NCBI GenBank assembly: GCA_031551635.1
Contig: JAVBNH010000013.1
Span: 1-64,000 of the forward strand
From: JAVBNH01 sp031551635
GTDB lineage: Bacteria; Bacillota; Clostridia; Oscillospirales; Acutalibacteraceae
Length of the DNA: 64,000 bases
Direction of reading: 5' to 3'
The position numbers and the translations under genes were made by a program. Of the stretch, positions 23,665-32,551 are shown piece after piece. Position 1 is the first letter of the stretch; every line of letters begins with the position of its first letter. The notes under the pieces were generated by a model, which worked only from the letters and a program-made list of their open reading frames with translations, was not told the origin of the DNA and ran no database searches.

Positions 23665-24738
23665 ATGTTTAACGGTCTCGGTATGAATTTGTCAAATCTT
23701 TCTTATCTTTCAAAGGCGAAAACACGTTCCATCAGCCCCGAGAATTTCACAGGCGAAAAAGGCAGGGCGGCAATGGCTGAGGAGGGCACCGGCGCAATGG
23801 CTGCCAGAGAGCTGGGTGTCGGCTGGAAAATTTCCCCCAGTATCCGCATCAAATGCGGCGAAACCTTTGAGCTTGCAAACATCAGCGGCAGCGGCGCGAT
23901 ACAGCATATATGGATGACGCCCTCAGGCACTTACAGGCAGAATATACTCAGAATTTATTGGGACGGCAGCGATACGCCCAGCGTTGAGGTTCCTCTTGGG
24001 GATTTTTTCGCATCCGCTTTTGAGGGGCAATATGGGCAAATTTCATCTATTCCTGTGTGCGTCAATCCCGCGAGAGCTTTTAACTGCTACTGGGAAATGC
24101 CTTTCAGAAAGAACGCGAGGATTACAGTTGAGAATATCTCTCCCAAAGAAATGACACTGTATTATCAGATAGATTATTGCCTCACAGACGTTCCGGACGA
24201 CTGCGCCTACTTCCATGCCCAGTTCCGCCGCGTGAATCCCCTTCCCTATGCCACAGTTTATACAATCCTCGACGGCGTACAGGGTCAGGGGCAGTATGTC
24301 GGCACATACATGACCTACAGCCTGACTAATAACAACTGGTGGGGCGAGGGCGAAATCAAGTTTTACCTTGACGGCGACAAGGATTATCCAACTATCGCCG
24401 GAACCGGAACTGAGGACTATTTTTGCGGCTCGTATAATTTCGATGTCGCGGGCAAATATACAGAATTCACAACTCCCTACTGCGGAATGCCGCTTGTGAT
24501 TTCACCCGACGGACTTTATAAATCCCAGCACCGCTTTTCTCTATACCGCTGGCACATAACCGACCCAATACGCTTTGAGGAGGATATCAAGGTCACCATG
24601 CAGGCTCTTGGGTGGCGCAGTGAAGGCAGATACCTGCCGCTCCAGTGTGATATTTCTTCAGTGGCATACTGGTATCAGACACTTCCCCACGCAGAATTTC
24701 CGGAGCTTCCGGACGCGAACGGTCTGGAAATTATTTAG
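23665..24738 (+). CDS. GH172 (DUF2961) glycoside hydrolase
   Basis: 357 aa. DUF2961 proteins form GH172; characterised members act on alpha-D-fructofuranosyl or arabinofuranosyl links. Visible landmarks: an N-terminal helix with SISPENFTGEKG, WMTPSGTYRQNILRIYWDG, VEVPLGDFFASAFEG, the double beta-jelly-roll core, and YPTIAGTGTEDYFCGSYNF, which contains a conserved acidic position. No signal peptide, so cytoplasmic. 68 bp after the GNAT gene and 36 bp before the first dockerin paralog. I cannot tell the substrate. Confidence 0.88.
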   Translation: MFNGLGMNLSNLSYLSKAKTRSISPENFTGEKGRAAMAEEGTGAMAARELGVGWKISPSIRIKCGETFELANISGSGAIQHIWMTPSGTYRQNILRIYWDGSDTPSVEVPLGDFFASAFEGQYGQISSIPVCVNPARAFNCYWEMPFRKNARITVENISPKEMTLYYQIDYCLTDVPDDCAYFHAQFRRVNPLPYATVYTILDGVQGQGQYVGTYMTYSLTNNNWWGEGEIKFYLDGDKDYPTIAGTGTEDYFCGSYNFDVAGKYTEFTTPYCGMPLVISPDGLYKSQHRFSLYRWHITDPIRFEEDIKVTMQALGWRSEGRYLPLQCDISSVAYWYQTLPHAEFPELPDANGLEII

Positions 24739-24774
24739 TATTAAAACTAAAATGAATAGCAGGAGATGAATGGT

Positions 24775-26238
24775 TTGAAAAGAATAAAAATATTCAGTTT
24801 CTTTCTGGCGTTATGTCTTTGTTTAGTTTGCTGCAATATTAGCTCGCTTGCACTCTCACCTCCTATTTATACACATAAAATCCTGATGAATAAACCCTAT
24901 AGCTCTATTATTAATACACGCGAGAATAAATTTACCTCAAAATTGATAACCTCCGAAAAGGAATTTACGGCTTTTTTACCTCAATGCTATGATACCTTTT
25001 ATAATAAAGAAGAGATGACTTTTGATTCTGAGTTTTTTAAAGAAAACAGCCTGATTGTGCTTTCAACAAAAAGCAGCTCCTCAATTTCCTATGATCTGTA
25101 CTCATTATATTCCAACTATGTGGATAAAACATTAGTTGAACTTAAATTATATAAACACATATCTGATAATATGAAAGAGGATTGCGTTGACTATACAATT
25201 TTGGTGAGTATTAAAAAGGAATTCTTTAATAACGCGGAAAAACTGAAATTGGAAGTCACCGATAATAAGTATACTTTTCCAAATCTTGAAGGGAAAGAGA
25301 TAAAGTATAATTTAGTGCATCTTGACAGCATTCTGGATTATAAAAACAGAAACGAAGAAACAGAGTTTACTCTTACTAAGTTGATTTCAACACAGGAAGA
25401 GCTCAGAAATTTAAATCTTTTTGGCGACCTGTCGGTTTTTCTGACATATGATTCTGACTTTTTTAAAACAAAGTCCATAATTCTTCTTTTAAGCTTCTTA
25501 CCGTATTCTGTTTATGAACCATATCCCGCAGAGCTAATGCTTCAAAATGGCAATAAATTGTTATTGAATTTAAACAGGTTGAATTATTTTTCATCTCATT
25601 CCTCCGATATTGATGCCGTTTTTAACTATGCTTTGGAAATAGAGAAAAAAGATATAATGAACATCAGCCACTCAACTCCTATAGAACTATTCAATGTTGA
25701 TGTCTTATATAATAATTATGCCGATAACGAAATTAACAATCCAATATTAAGGGTTATATCATCAAAAGAAATTGGTTTTTTTCCAGAATATATTAATTTT
25801 GAAGGTTTATCTTTCAATGAATATATTAATGAAGTTAAAGAGCACACTGGTGATAAATTTAGCGTAAACTGCTATGAGAGTAACTCTCAACCCGTGACGG
25901 ATTTAAACAAACTGCTTTACACCGGGGCAATGATTCAATTTCATTTCAAATTTGATGAAAAATACTTTTTAATTTCCAGAACTATTTTAGTTGATGGTGA
26001 TGTTGACTGTAATGGCGTTGTAACCGCAACAGACGCAAGACTCGTGCTCAGAGCCTCAGCCGAGCTTGATGATCTGTCTTTGCCTGCTAAGCTTGCCGCA
26101 ATATCCGACAGAGCGGGTACACGTGTGATTACAGCAGCGTCCGCTAGAGAGCTTTTAAGTTATTCTGCAGGTCTCGAAAGTCTTTTTATGTGCCGTGATT
26201 TTTCATGGCTGGAATACAATAGAGAATTTATGTTTTGA
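24775..26238 (+). CDS. Secreted protein with C-terminal dockerin-like module, paralog 1
   Basis: 487 aa. Signal peptide MKRIKIFSFFLALCLCLVCC (a Cys-rich hydrophobic core, but no clear lipobox). Two related domains follow: about 45-165 (LITSEKEFTAFLPQCYDTFY, SLIVLSTKSSSSISYDL) and 195-305 (LISTQEELRNL, YDSDFFKTKSIILLLSF), reminiscent of PrcB-like repeats. A third region at 320-400 is specific to the family. Residues about 410-475 are dockerin-like: DVDCNGVVTATDARLVLRAS has the calcium pattern, while the second repeat (SDRAGTRVITAASARELLSY) has lost it. The TTG at 24775 is chosen because AGGAG (24761-24765) is nine bases before it and abuts the upstream ATG at 24766. Function unknown; probably attached to a cohesin. 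Confidence 0.8.
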   Translation: MKRIKIFSFFLALCLCLVCCNISSLALSPPIYTHKILMNKPYSSIINTRENKFTSKLITSEKEFTAFLPQCYDTFYNKEEMTFDSEFFKENSLIVLSTKSSSSISYDLYSLYSNYVDKTLVELKLYKHISDNMKEDCVDYTILVSIKKEFFNNAEKLKLEVTDNKYTFPNLEGKEIKYNLVHLDSILDYKNRNEETEFTLTKLISTQEELRNLNLFGDLSVFLTYDSDFFKTKSIILLLSFLPYSVYEPYPAELMLQNGNKLLLNLNRLNYFSSHSSDIDAVFNYALEIEKKDIMNISHSTPIELFNVDVLYNNYADNEINNPILRVISSKEIGFFPEYINFEGLSFNEYINEVKEHTGDKFSVNCYESNSQPVTDLNKLLYTGAMIQFHFKFDEKYFLISRTILVDGDVDCNGVVTATDARLVLRASAELDDLSLPAKLAAISDRAGTRVITAASARELLSYSAGLESLFMCRDFSWLEYNREFMF

Positions 26239-26250
26239 TTCGCGCTTTTT

Positions 26251-26320
26251 TAGTATCATAGTGGGCTAAAAGCTCAATAAAAAATAAGTCTTGGGTTAAG
26301 GCTTGGCAAGTTATGCCCTC
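26251..26320. repeat. Dispersed hairpin repeat family R, copy 1 (degenerate)
   Basis: Shares AGTGGGCTAAAAGCTCAA, a T/A-rich spacer, CTTGGGTT and GGCTTGGCAAG with copies at 55298-55368 (opposite strand) and 62288-62380. The long GC-rich palindrome of the other copies is broken here. It lies between dockerin paralogs 1 and 2. Confidence 0.72.
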
Positions 26321-26381
26321 GTTGCGGGAATATCGTATAGCTATCAACTATTGATTTTTCAAACGGAAAGGTTTGTGCATC

Positions 26382-27818
26382 ATGAAAAAATCTATTAAAT
26401 TCAAAATGTTCAGCATTTTTCTGGCATTATGCCTGTGTGCAATAAGCTTTAATTTTAGTCTTGCCGCAAAGGGAGAGACCGAATACATACCGAATTACAA
26501 GGTACTCATGTGTCAGCCCTACAGCTCGCTGCTTGACGCGCCGTTTGAAAAGCTTGCATCAAAAAATATTTCCACACTCGAAGAATTCGAGGCGTTTTTA
26601 CCGCTTTGCCATGATACATTTTACGATAGAGAAAAATTCAATTTCGACAGTGAATTTTTCAAAGATAACAATCTCATTGTCCTTTCGACCAAAGGCAGCT
26701 CCTCGATTGAATACAGGGTTGTTTCGGTTTATGACGATTATTTTGATAAAACAGCCATTAATATTACCGTCAATAAATTCTCGACTGAGATAATGAAAGA
26801 GGACTGTGTAGATTATACAATCCTAGTCAGTGTCAGAAAGGCAGCCTACAAAAGTACAGGAACATTAAAACTTGAAGTTAACGATGAAAAATACACCTTG
26901 CCGATGCTTGAAGGAAAAGAGATAAAGTATGATTTGTCATTGTTAAACCTAGGGTCGAATTTAATAGTGGAAAGCACAGACAATGCTGCGGCAATGCTTG
27001 TTTCCTCGCACTCAGAGCTGTCCGCCGTCAAAAAAGACTGGAATATAGCAGTGCTCGCGCCGTACAGCTCCGACTTTTTTGAAACAAAAGCAATAATCAT
27101 TTTCTCTTATTTTTCGCCGACATTGTCAGAAAACGCTTATCCTGCCGAATTGATACAGACTGACAATGAAGTATTAACACTAAACTATAATCGGACCTTA
27201 CCAAGACAGGGTTATGCGCATGCGAATAAGACCCAATACCTGAATTTAATTTTAGAAATAGAAAAAAAGGACATACCGCCTATCAGTCCTTCCTGTCCGT
27301 TTCTGCTTCATAATGTTGACGTCATTGATAATGATGGGCTTAAAAATGAGGGTAAATTTCCCATAAGCAAAACATTTTCCAGATTCAAAAAAGACACCTT
27401 GCCGAAGATTGGTAAAACAGAAGGTATGAGCTTCGAAGAATACATTAAATCCTTCGAAAACATCTCCGCAGGCATAGTTACCGCAAGCTGCTACGATAAT
27501 GATTCTAATCCAATTACAGATTTAAGCAAAAAGATTTTTACTGGAGCGACAGTTCATTTTTCGAACGATAAAGACAATTCGATAATGACAAAAACAATAA
27601 TAGTGCCGGGTGATGTTGACTGTAACGGCATTATAACCGCAACCGATGCAAGGCTTGCTTTAAGAGCCTCTGCTGAACTTGAAAAGCTTCCACCCGCAGC
27701 CTTAAAAGCCGCGACTCCGCTCGCATCAAACCTTACTGCATATGCTGCTAGACAAATTCTAAAATATTCGGCAGGACTCGAATCAGAGTTTATCTGTGAG
27801 GATTTCTATTTATATTAA
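26382..27818 (+). CDS. Secreted protein with C-terminal dockerin-like module, paralog 2
   Basis: 478 aa, same architecture as its neighbours. Signal peptide MKKSIKFKMFSIFLALCLCA; first repeat domain with ISTLEEFEAFLPLCHDTFYD and DNNLIVLSTKGSSSIEYRVV; second with LAPYSSDFFETKAIIIFSYF; then GMSFEEYIKSFENIS and GATVHFSNDKD. The dockerin-like end has one canonical calcium repeat (DVDCNGIITATDARLALRAS) and a degenerate second (PLASNLTAYAARQILKYSAG). ATG at 26382 is ten bases after GGAAAGG. The Cys-Val-Asp-Tyr block (EDCVDYTILVSV) is conserved in all three paralogs. The Thr/Pro-rich gene follows 19 bp later. Confidence 0.82.
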   Translation: MKKSIKFKMFSIFLALCLCAISFNFSLAAKGETEYIPNYKVLMCQPYSSLLDAPFEKLASKNISTLEEFEAFLPLCHDTFYDREKFNFDSEFFKDNNLIVLSTKGSSSIEYRVVSVYDDYFDKTAINITVNKFSTEIMKEDCVDYTILVSVRKAAYKSTGTLKLEVNDEKYTLPMLEGKEIKYDLSLLNLGSNLIVESTDNAAAMLVSSHSELSAVKKDWNIAVLAPYSSDFFETKAIIIFSYFSPTLSENAYPAELIQTDNEVLTLNYNRTLPRQGYAHANKTQYLNLILEIEKKDIPPISPSCPFLLHNVDVIDNDGLKNEGKFPISKTFSRFKKDTLPKIGKTEGMSFEEYIKSFENISAGIVTASCYDNDSNPITDLSKKIFTGATVHFSNDKDNSIMTKTIIVPGDVDCNGIITATDARLALRASAELEKLPPAALKAATPLASNLTAYAARQILKYSAGLESEFICEDFYLY

Positions 27819-27837
27819 ATATCAAAGGAATGTTTGT

Positions 27838-28695
27838 ATGAAAAAGTTTAAGTTCGTTATTGTTATATTGCTGCTTGTCTCTTTTTCGCTCATTACTGTG
27901 AGTGCGATTGGCAACGGCAATACCAAAACGGAGAACATCATCAGTACTCCGGAAGCTGCCATCGCTGCCCAAGAAAATACCTACGCGCTTTATACTATTG
28001 ATCCATCGATTTATAACATGCGTGAGACGGAATATATTAAGTGCGAGGTAATAAATGAAGCATCAACATTTACTCCGTACGGAAGTGTTCCATATACCAC
28101 GAAACCTCCTGTAACAACCGCGTCGCCACAAATAACAGACTCCGCCGGCTCCGTGCCGTCAACAACCCTTGCGCTTACGCAGACTGAAGCAACGCCGGAA
28201 CACGGGGATGTAACGAGAATCCCCGAAACAAAATTCTACCCTCTCCCGGGTGGGTTTCTCGGCTCCAGCCTTGAGGAGCTGCGCGCTGTGATAAATTTTG
28301 AAGAAACCGCTGTTGTAAAATATTACGACCCCGATGAATCAGAATTTTTACCATATCATCCGCCATTTTTAAAAATAGATATTGACAATCTTTTCCGCAT
28401 ATTTGAAATAGTAAAAAAATATGAATGGCAGCCGACAACATTAAGAGTGAACGTCTTTGTTGAAAAAGGAATAGAAATTTCAGTGGCCTGCATGGAGTTT
28501 AATATTACTGACCTGGTCTTCAGTAAAGACTCCTCCGGCAGAGGCTTTGTTGTTTCAATTCATGAAAATAAAATAGCTTACTTATCAGACGCGGATTTTA
28601 ATGAAATAAAATCTCTTGTTGACGCGGCGCCGGAATGGCCTGAGATGTATTTCAAGCGTTACGGTTATTATCACTTCAGCGAATATCCACGTTAG
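27838..28695 (+). CDS. Secreted protein with a Thr/Pro-rich linker, unknown function
   Basis: 285 aa. Signal peptide MKKFKFVIVILLLVSFSLIT, cleavage probably after VSA. Residues about 80-125 are a Thr/Pro/Ser linker (YTTKPPVTTASPQITDSAGS) like those between modules of extracellular enzymes. The C-terminal 150 residues form a compact domain (FYPLPGGFLGSSLEELRAVI to PEMYFKRYGYYHFSEYP) I do not recognise. No dockerin. The ATG at 27838 has CAAAGGA upstream; an extra ATG directly after that site is out of frame. It is sandwiched between dockerin paralogs 2 and 3 with short gaps (19 and 44 bp), so likely co-expressed. Confidence 0.75.
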   Translation: MKKFKFVIVILLLVSFSLITVSAIGNGNTKTENIISTPEAAIAAQENTYALYTIDPSIYNMRETEYIKCEVINEASTFTPYGSVPYTTKPPVTTASPQITDSAGSVPSTTLALTQTEATPEHGDVTRIPETKFYPLPGGFLGSSLEELRAVINFEETAVVKYYDPDESEFLPYHPPFLKIDIDNLFRIFEIVKKYEWQPTTLRVNVFVEKGIEISVACMEFNITDLVFSKDSSGRGFVVSIHENKIAYLSDADFNEIKSLVDAAPEWPEMYFKRYGYYHFSEYPR

Positions 28696-28739
28696 AATTA
28701 TTATTTATCATAATGCAACATCTGAAAGGAATGATATTA

Positions 28740-30176
28740 ATGAAAAAATTTGCAAAAATAAAAGTATTTAGCATTTTTCTGGCAATGTACCTTTGTGCAG
28801 TCGGTTTCAATATCGGTATCCTTGCGGACGGCTGTGTTGAACAAATATTTCCGAGTGAAGTTCTTTTGAATCAACCGTACAGTTCTCTGCTTGAAGTGCC
28901 GCTTGATAATTTTTCTTCCAAAGTAATTTCCACATTAAAAGAATTCGATGCATTTTTACCGCAATGCCACGAAACATTTTACGATAAAGAAAAATTCAAT
29001 TTTGACAGTGACTACTTTAAAGACAACAGTCTCATTGTTCTTTCAACCAAAGGCAGCTCATCAATTGAATACAGAGTTGTTACGGTGCGCAACGACACTT
29101 CCGACAAGGATCTTTTAATAATTGATATCAACAAGTTTACGACCGAACTTATGAAAAATGACTGTGTTGATTATACAATTCTCATCAGATTCGAAAAAGA
29201 AGAATTTCAAAATGCAAGCAAATTAAAATTAAATGTCAGCGAAACAAAATACACCCTCCCAATGCTAGAAGGAACAGAAATAAAGTACGATTTAGTCACC
29301 TTAGACTATAGATATAATTTATTTAATGAGGGAGTAGACCGAACTGCCGCCGCACTGTTTTCATCCCAGCAGGAGCTGTCCGCACTCAAGCAGGAAGGCG
29401 ATATGTCATTTCTTCTGCCATACAATTCCGACTTTTTTAAAACAAAATCAATAATTATTTTTTCTTACTTCGCATCTTCCCGGGCTTATTTGTCAAGACC
29501 TGCTGAATTAATTTTAAAAGACAACAATAAATTATTGCTCAATTATAATCAAACGATTCCCAGACCGGGTTTTGATTATCTCATGCTGACTGATTATACT
29601 ACTTTTATCCTGGAAATAGATAAGAATGATTTGCTTAAGCTCTGCCCTGCTTGCCCTCTTGAGCTTCAGAACGTTGATGTTATTGATGATAATGCGCTTA
29701 AGGATAATTATAAACCTGCCGCAAGTAAAACAATTTATCCGGTATATTCAGATGCTTTGCCAAATAACCATGAAATAGAAGGCATGAGTTTTGCCGAATA
29801 TCTTGACTCGTATAAAAACTTTTCAGGTAAAACAATTAGTATGAGCTGTTTTGACAGAAACTCTCAGCCGATAACTGATTTAGATAAATTGGTTTTCACC
29901 GGAGCGATGATTCTTATATTGAATGATGAAGATGAATTAATTTTTACAAAAACTATAATTGTTGACGGAGACGCGGATGGTGACGGTATTGTAAGTGCTA
30001 CTGACGCAAGGATTGCGCTGAGAGTATCGGCAGAGCTAGAGAAGCTCTCCCTTCCCGCATTATATTCCATTACCTCGTTTAATTCCAGTTTTGACGCACG
30101 ACAAGCAAGAAAACTTCTGAGATACTCGGCAGGTTTGGAAATTGATTTTTGGGGCAGAGGTTTTGAAATAAGGTAG
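28740..30176 (+). CDS. Secreted protein with C-terminal dockerin-like module, paralog 3
   Basis: 478 aa. Signal peptide MKKFAKIKVFSIFLAMYLCA. Domain layout as in paralogs 1 and 2: ISTLKEFDAFLPQCHETFYD, NSLIVLSTKGSSSIEYRVVT, KNDCVDYTILIRF, then a second repeat with LPYNSDFFKTKSIIIFSYF. The dockerin-like end has one full calcium repeat (DADGDGIVSATDARIALRVS) and a second without calcium ligands (TSFNSSFDARQARKLLRYSA). The ATG at 28740 lies nine bases after AAAGGA; the ATG at 28731 directly abuts it. A terminator follows at 30218. The three paralogs probably bind the same partner. Confidence 0.82.
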   Translation: MKKFAKIKVFSIFLAMYLCAVGFNIGILADGCVEQIFPSEVLLNQPYSSLLEVPLDNFSSKVISTLKEFDAFLPQCHETFYDKEKFNFDSDYFKDNSLIVLSTKGSSSIEYRVVTVRNDTSDKDLLIIDINKFTTELMKNDCVDYTILIRFEKEEFQNASKLKLNVSETKYTLPMLEGTEIKYDLVTLDYRYNLFNEGVDRTAAALFSSQQELSALKQEGDMSFLLPYNSDFFKTKSIIIFSYFASSRAYLSRPAELILKDNNKLLLNYNQTIPRPGFDYLMLTDYTTFILEIDKNDLLKLCPACPLELQNVDVIDDNALKDNYKPAASKTIYPVYSDALPNNHEIEGMSFAEYLDSYKNFSGKTISMSCFDRNSQPITDLDKLVFTGAMILILNDEDELIFTKTIIVDGDADGDGIVSATDARIALRVSAELEKLSLPALYSITSFNSSFDARQARKLLRYSAGLEIDFWGRGFEIR

Positions 30177-30217
30177 AAAATAAAAAAATAAAATAATTTG
30201 TAACCTTTTACCTTTGA

Positions 30218-30262
30218 GAAAGGAGTTATTGTAGAAACACAAAAAACTCCTTTCTTTTTTTC
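30218..30262 (+). terminator. Terminator of the dockerin paralog cluster
   Basis: 10-bp stem GAAAGGAGTT / AACTCCTTTC with a 17-base loop followed by eight T, 41 bases after the paralog 3 stop. Confidence 0.82.
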
Positions 30263-30394
30263 ATTATTTCTCCCCATCATAACAGTTTAGCAAAATTTCA
30301 TTTTCTCCTCCTTTAATTTTTTGTTTAGAACATACCTTCCTTTCATCATCCCCCAATCACTGACAGTTAACCTTTCTCTCTCCAACCCCTCAAA

Positions 30395-30426
30395 GAAAAA
30401 AGCAGCTTGCTTTCGCAGGCTGCCTT
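30395..30426 (-). terminator. Terminator of the MATE-aldolase-dehydrogenase operon
   Basis: On the minus strand a stem of about 12 bp with one mismatch, GGCAGCCTGC paired with GCAAGCTGC around a GAAA tetraloop, then six T. It is 24 bases after the oxidoreductase stop. Confidence 0.8.
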
Positions 30427-30449
30427 TTTCTTTTATTTTTGTTTCAATA

Positions 30450-31607
30450 TTATAAAATATCGGCAGGAATATCAATAGTGACCTCGTGACCGACAGCCGC
30501 CGAGCGGGCGATTCCGTCAAGAATAGCCTGATTATAGATGATTTCCTTTGCGGGAATCGGAGCCGGTAAACCGTATTTTACCGCGTCGATGAAGGAACGA
30601 ATTTTCTTATCGAAGTTGTTGCCCTCATTCCTGACCTGAGGAATCTCAGTGCAGACCTGCTTGCCGGCGATGTCGTGATAAACCTTGAGCGGTCCGCCGA
30701 TGCTGCCGTTCCAGCAGTCTGTGGAAGGAATGCGAAGACCTGCATCCTTGCCGAAAATCAAAGAGTCGCCAGGGGTGTCCATATGCATTGCCCATGCGAT
30801 TCTGAAGTCTAGCATGATATTGCCCTCAAGACGGATAAATCCGCAGGCGAAATCGTCAACATTAAACTTTTCGGCATATTCAGGGCAGGGCATATATTTC
30901 GGGTTCTTTCCGAAATAATCACAGGTCCAGCCTGTGACCGTTAAAGGTCTCGGGTAGCCTATAGCGTTCATAACAACATCGAGTGAATAACAGCCGATAT
31001 CGCCCAATGCGCCTATGCCGGACATTGATTTCTCAATAAACGAGGTGCCGTAAGGGGTCGGAATGCCTCTGCGTCTGCCGCCGCCGGTCTGAACATAATA
31101 AACCTCGCCCAGAGCACCGGACTGGACAACCTGCTTGACCATTTTCATGTTCTCGTCAAAACGCGGCTGGAAACCGACCGAGCAGATTTTACCGCTGCGG
31201 ATTTCGGCGCGGCGCATTTCAATTGCTTCCTCGAGAGTGACACACATCGGCTTCTCGACAAGAACAGGAACACCCTTATCAAGAGCGTAAACTGTACATT
31301 CGGCATGTGTCGCGGAATAAGTACAGATACTCACCGCGTCAAGCTCCTCAGTGTCGAGCAGCTCCTTGTGGCTGGGATAGAATCTGCAGCCCTCAACACC
31401 GTAGGTTTTTGCGAACTCTTCAGCCTTGCCGGGAATAAGGTCTGCAAGGGCGACGATTTCGACATCCGGGCATTTGTGATAGCTGGCAACATGGTCGCGG
31501 GCAATCCAGCCTGTACCGATGATACCGACCTTCATTTTTTTCGAAGTGTCAACTTCTCTTTCCTTGGTCTGAACTTTTTTGTAGTCGTCAAGACTTCCTT
31601 CTGCCAT
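30450..31607 (-). CDS. Gfo/Idh/MocA-family oxidoreductase
   Basis: 385 aa. Rossmann motif KVGIIGTGWIARDHVASYHK at about 25-45, and the family signature VLVEKPMCVTLEEAIEM near residue 117 with the catalytic-site Lys in EKP. The C-terminal half is the alpha/beta dimerisation domain. These enzymes oxidise or epimerise sugars, inositols or sialic acid derivatives with NAD(P). The N-terminal extension of about 25 residues (DDYKKVQTKEREVDTSKK) is unusual. 47 bp downstream of a sialate-lyase-like aldolase, so a role in acidic-sugar catabolism is plausible but not proven. Confidence 0.9.
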   Translation of the reverse strand: MAEGSLDDYKKVQTKEREVDTSKKMKVGIIGTGWIARDHVASYHKCPDVEIVALADLIPGKAEEFAKTYGVEGCRFYPSHKELLDTEELDAVSICTYSATHAECTVYALDKGVPVLVEKPMCVTLEEAIEMRRAEIRSGKICSVGFQPRFDENMKMVKQVVQSGALGEVYYVQTGGGRRRGIPTPYGTSFIEKSMSGIGALGDIGCYSLDVVMNAIGYPRPLTVTGWTCDYFGKNPKYMPCPEYAEKFNVDDFACGFIRLEGNIMLDFRIAWAMHMDTPGDSLIFGKDAGLRIPSTDCWNGSIGGPLKVYHDIAGKQVCTEIPQVRNEGNNFDKKIRSFIDAVKYGLPAPIPAKEIIYNQAILDGIARSAAVGHEVTIDIPADIL

Positions 31608-31654
31608 TAAATTTTCCTCCTAAAATAATTATTTTTTATTGCGTTTTAATATAA

Positions 31655-32551
31655 TCAAAAAACAACTCCGACACTCTCGAGGTCATCTTTTAATGCCTTT
31701 ATTTCAGTCGCCGTGAAGGTTTTTGAAGGGTATACAGCTTTTCCGCAGTCATAACCGAAGAGCTTCAGCGTTTCCTTGATGCTCTTGACTATTCCGTTTT
31801 CAGAATGCTTCGCGAGCGTTGCAATAACTCTGTTACACTTAAACTGCAGCTGTCTCGCGCTCTCAATATCACCGCTTACATAGCTCTCATACAGCTTGAC
31901 ATACCACGAGGGAATGATGTTATATGTCGAGCCGATTCCGCCGTGAGCGCCCATTATAAGCCCCGGCAGCAGTGTCTCATCCGCGCCGTTAATGATATTT
32001 ATGTCCTCGTTATTGACCTCGCAAAGCTTTCGCATAAGGTAATAATCAGGCATCGTGAACTTCAGTCCGATTATATTCGGCACCTCAATAAGCCTTTTCG
32101 TCAATGAAACCGGATCAGATTTGAGAATATTCGTTATATATATTAACACAGGTTTATCGCTCACAGACGCAATCCGCTTATAGTAATCAACGATTTCATC
32201 GTCTGTAAAGCTGTAATAAAAATTCGGCGCGAGGGACGAAATAGCGTCTATGCCCGATTCATTAGCATTTTTAATAAGAGCCAGTGCGTCGTTAAAATCC
32301 GGCGCACCGATATGCTCGATAAGCACTCCGCGCCCTTTGTTATAGCCGCAGACCGTCTGAGACATCTCAATACGGCTCGCAAGAGAGAGCGATGGTCCCT
32401 CGCCTGTGCTGCCGTTTATATAAAACCCGTGAACCCCCTGAGCGTATTCATAGTCCATTAACTGCTCAACCGCTGTTCGCAAAATCCTGCCGTTTTCAGC
32501 GAAGGGAGTAATTAGCGCGGGCATTATCCCTCTGTATAAAATCTTACTCAT
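31655..32551 (-). CDS. DapA/NanA-family aldolase, N-acetylneuraminate-lyase-like
   Basis: 298 aa, Schiff-base class I aldolase fold. GFYINGSTGEGPSLS (residues about 40-55) resembles N-acetylneuraminate lyases more than DapA, and the Schiff-base Lys is in IIGLKFTMPDYYLM near residue 165; the usual Tyr is in VLIYIT. The DAP-pathway dapA is elsewhere (46711), so this copy is likely catabolic. The ATG overlaps the MATE stop by 4 bp (ATGA), so the two are translationally coupled. Substrate may be sialic acid or another 2-keto-3-deoxy sugar acid. Confidence 0.85.
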   Translation of the reverse strand: MSKILYRGIMPALITPFAENGRILRTAVEQLMDYEYAQGVHGFYINGSTGEGPSLSLASRIEMSQTVCGYNKGRGVLIEHIGAPDFNDALALIKNANESGIDAISSLAPNFYYSFTDDEIVDYYKRIASVSDKPVLIYITNILKSDPVSLTKRLIEVPNIIGLKFTMPDYYLMRKLCEVNNEDINIINGADETLLPGLIMGAHGGIGSTYNIIPSWYVKLYESYVSGDIESARQLQFKCNRVIATLAKHSENGIVKSIKETLKLFGYDCGKAVYPSKTFTATEIKALKDDLESVGVVF

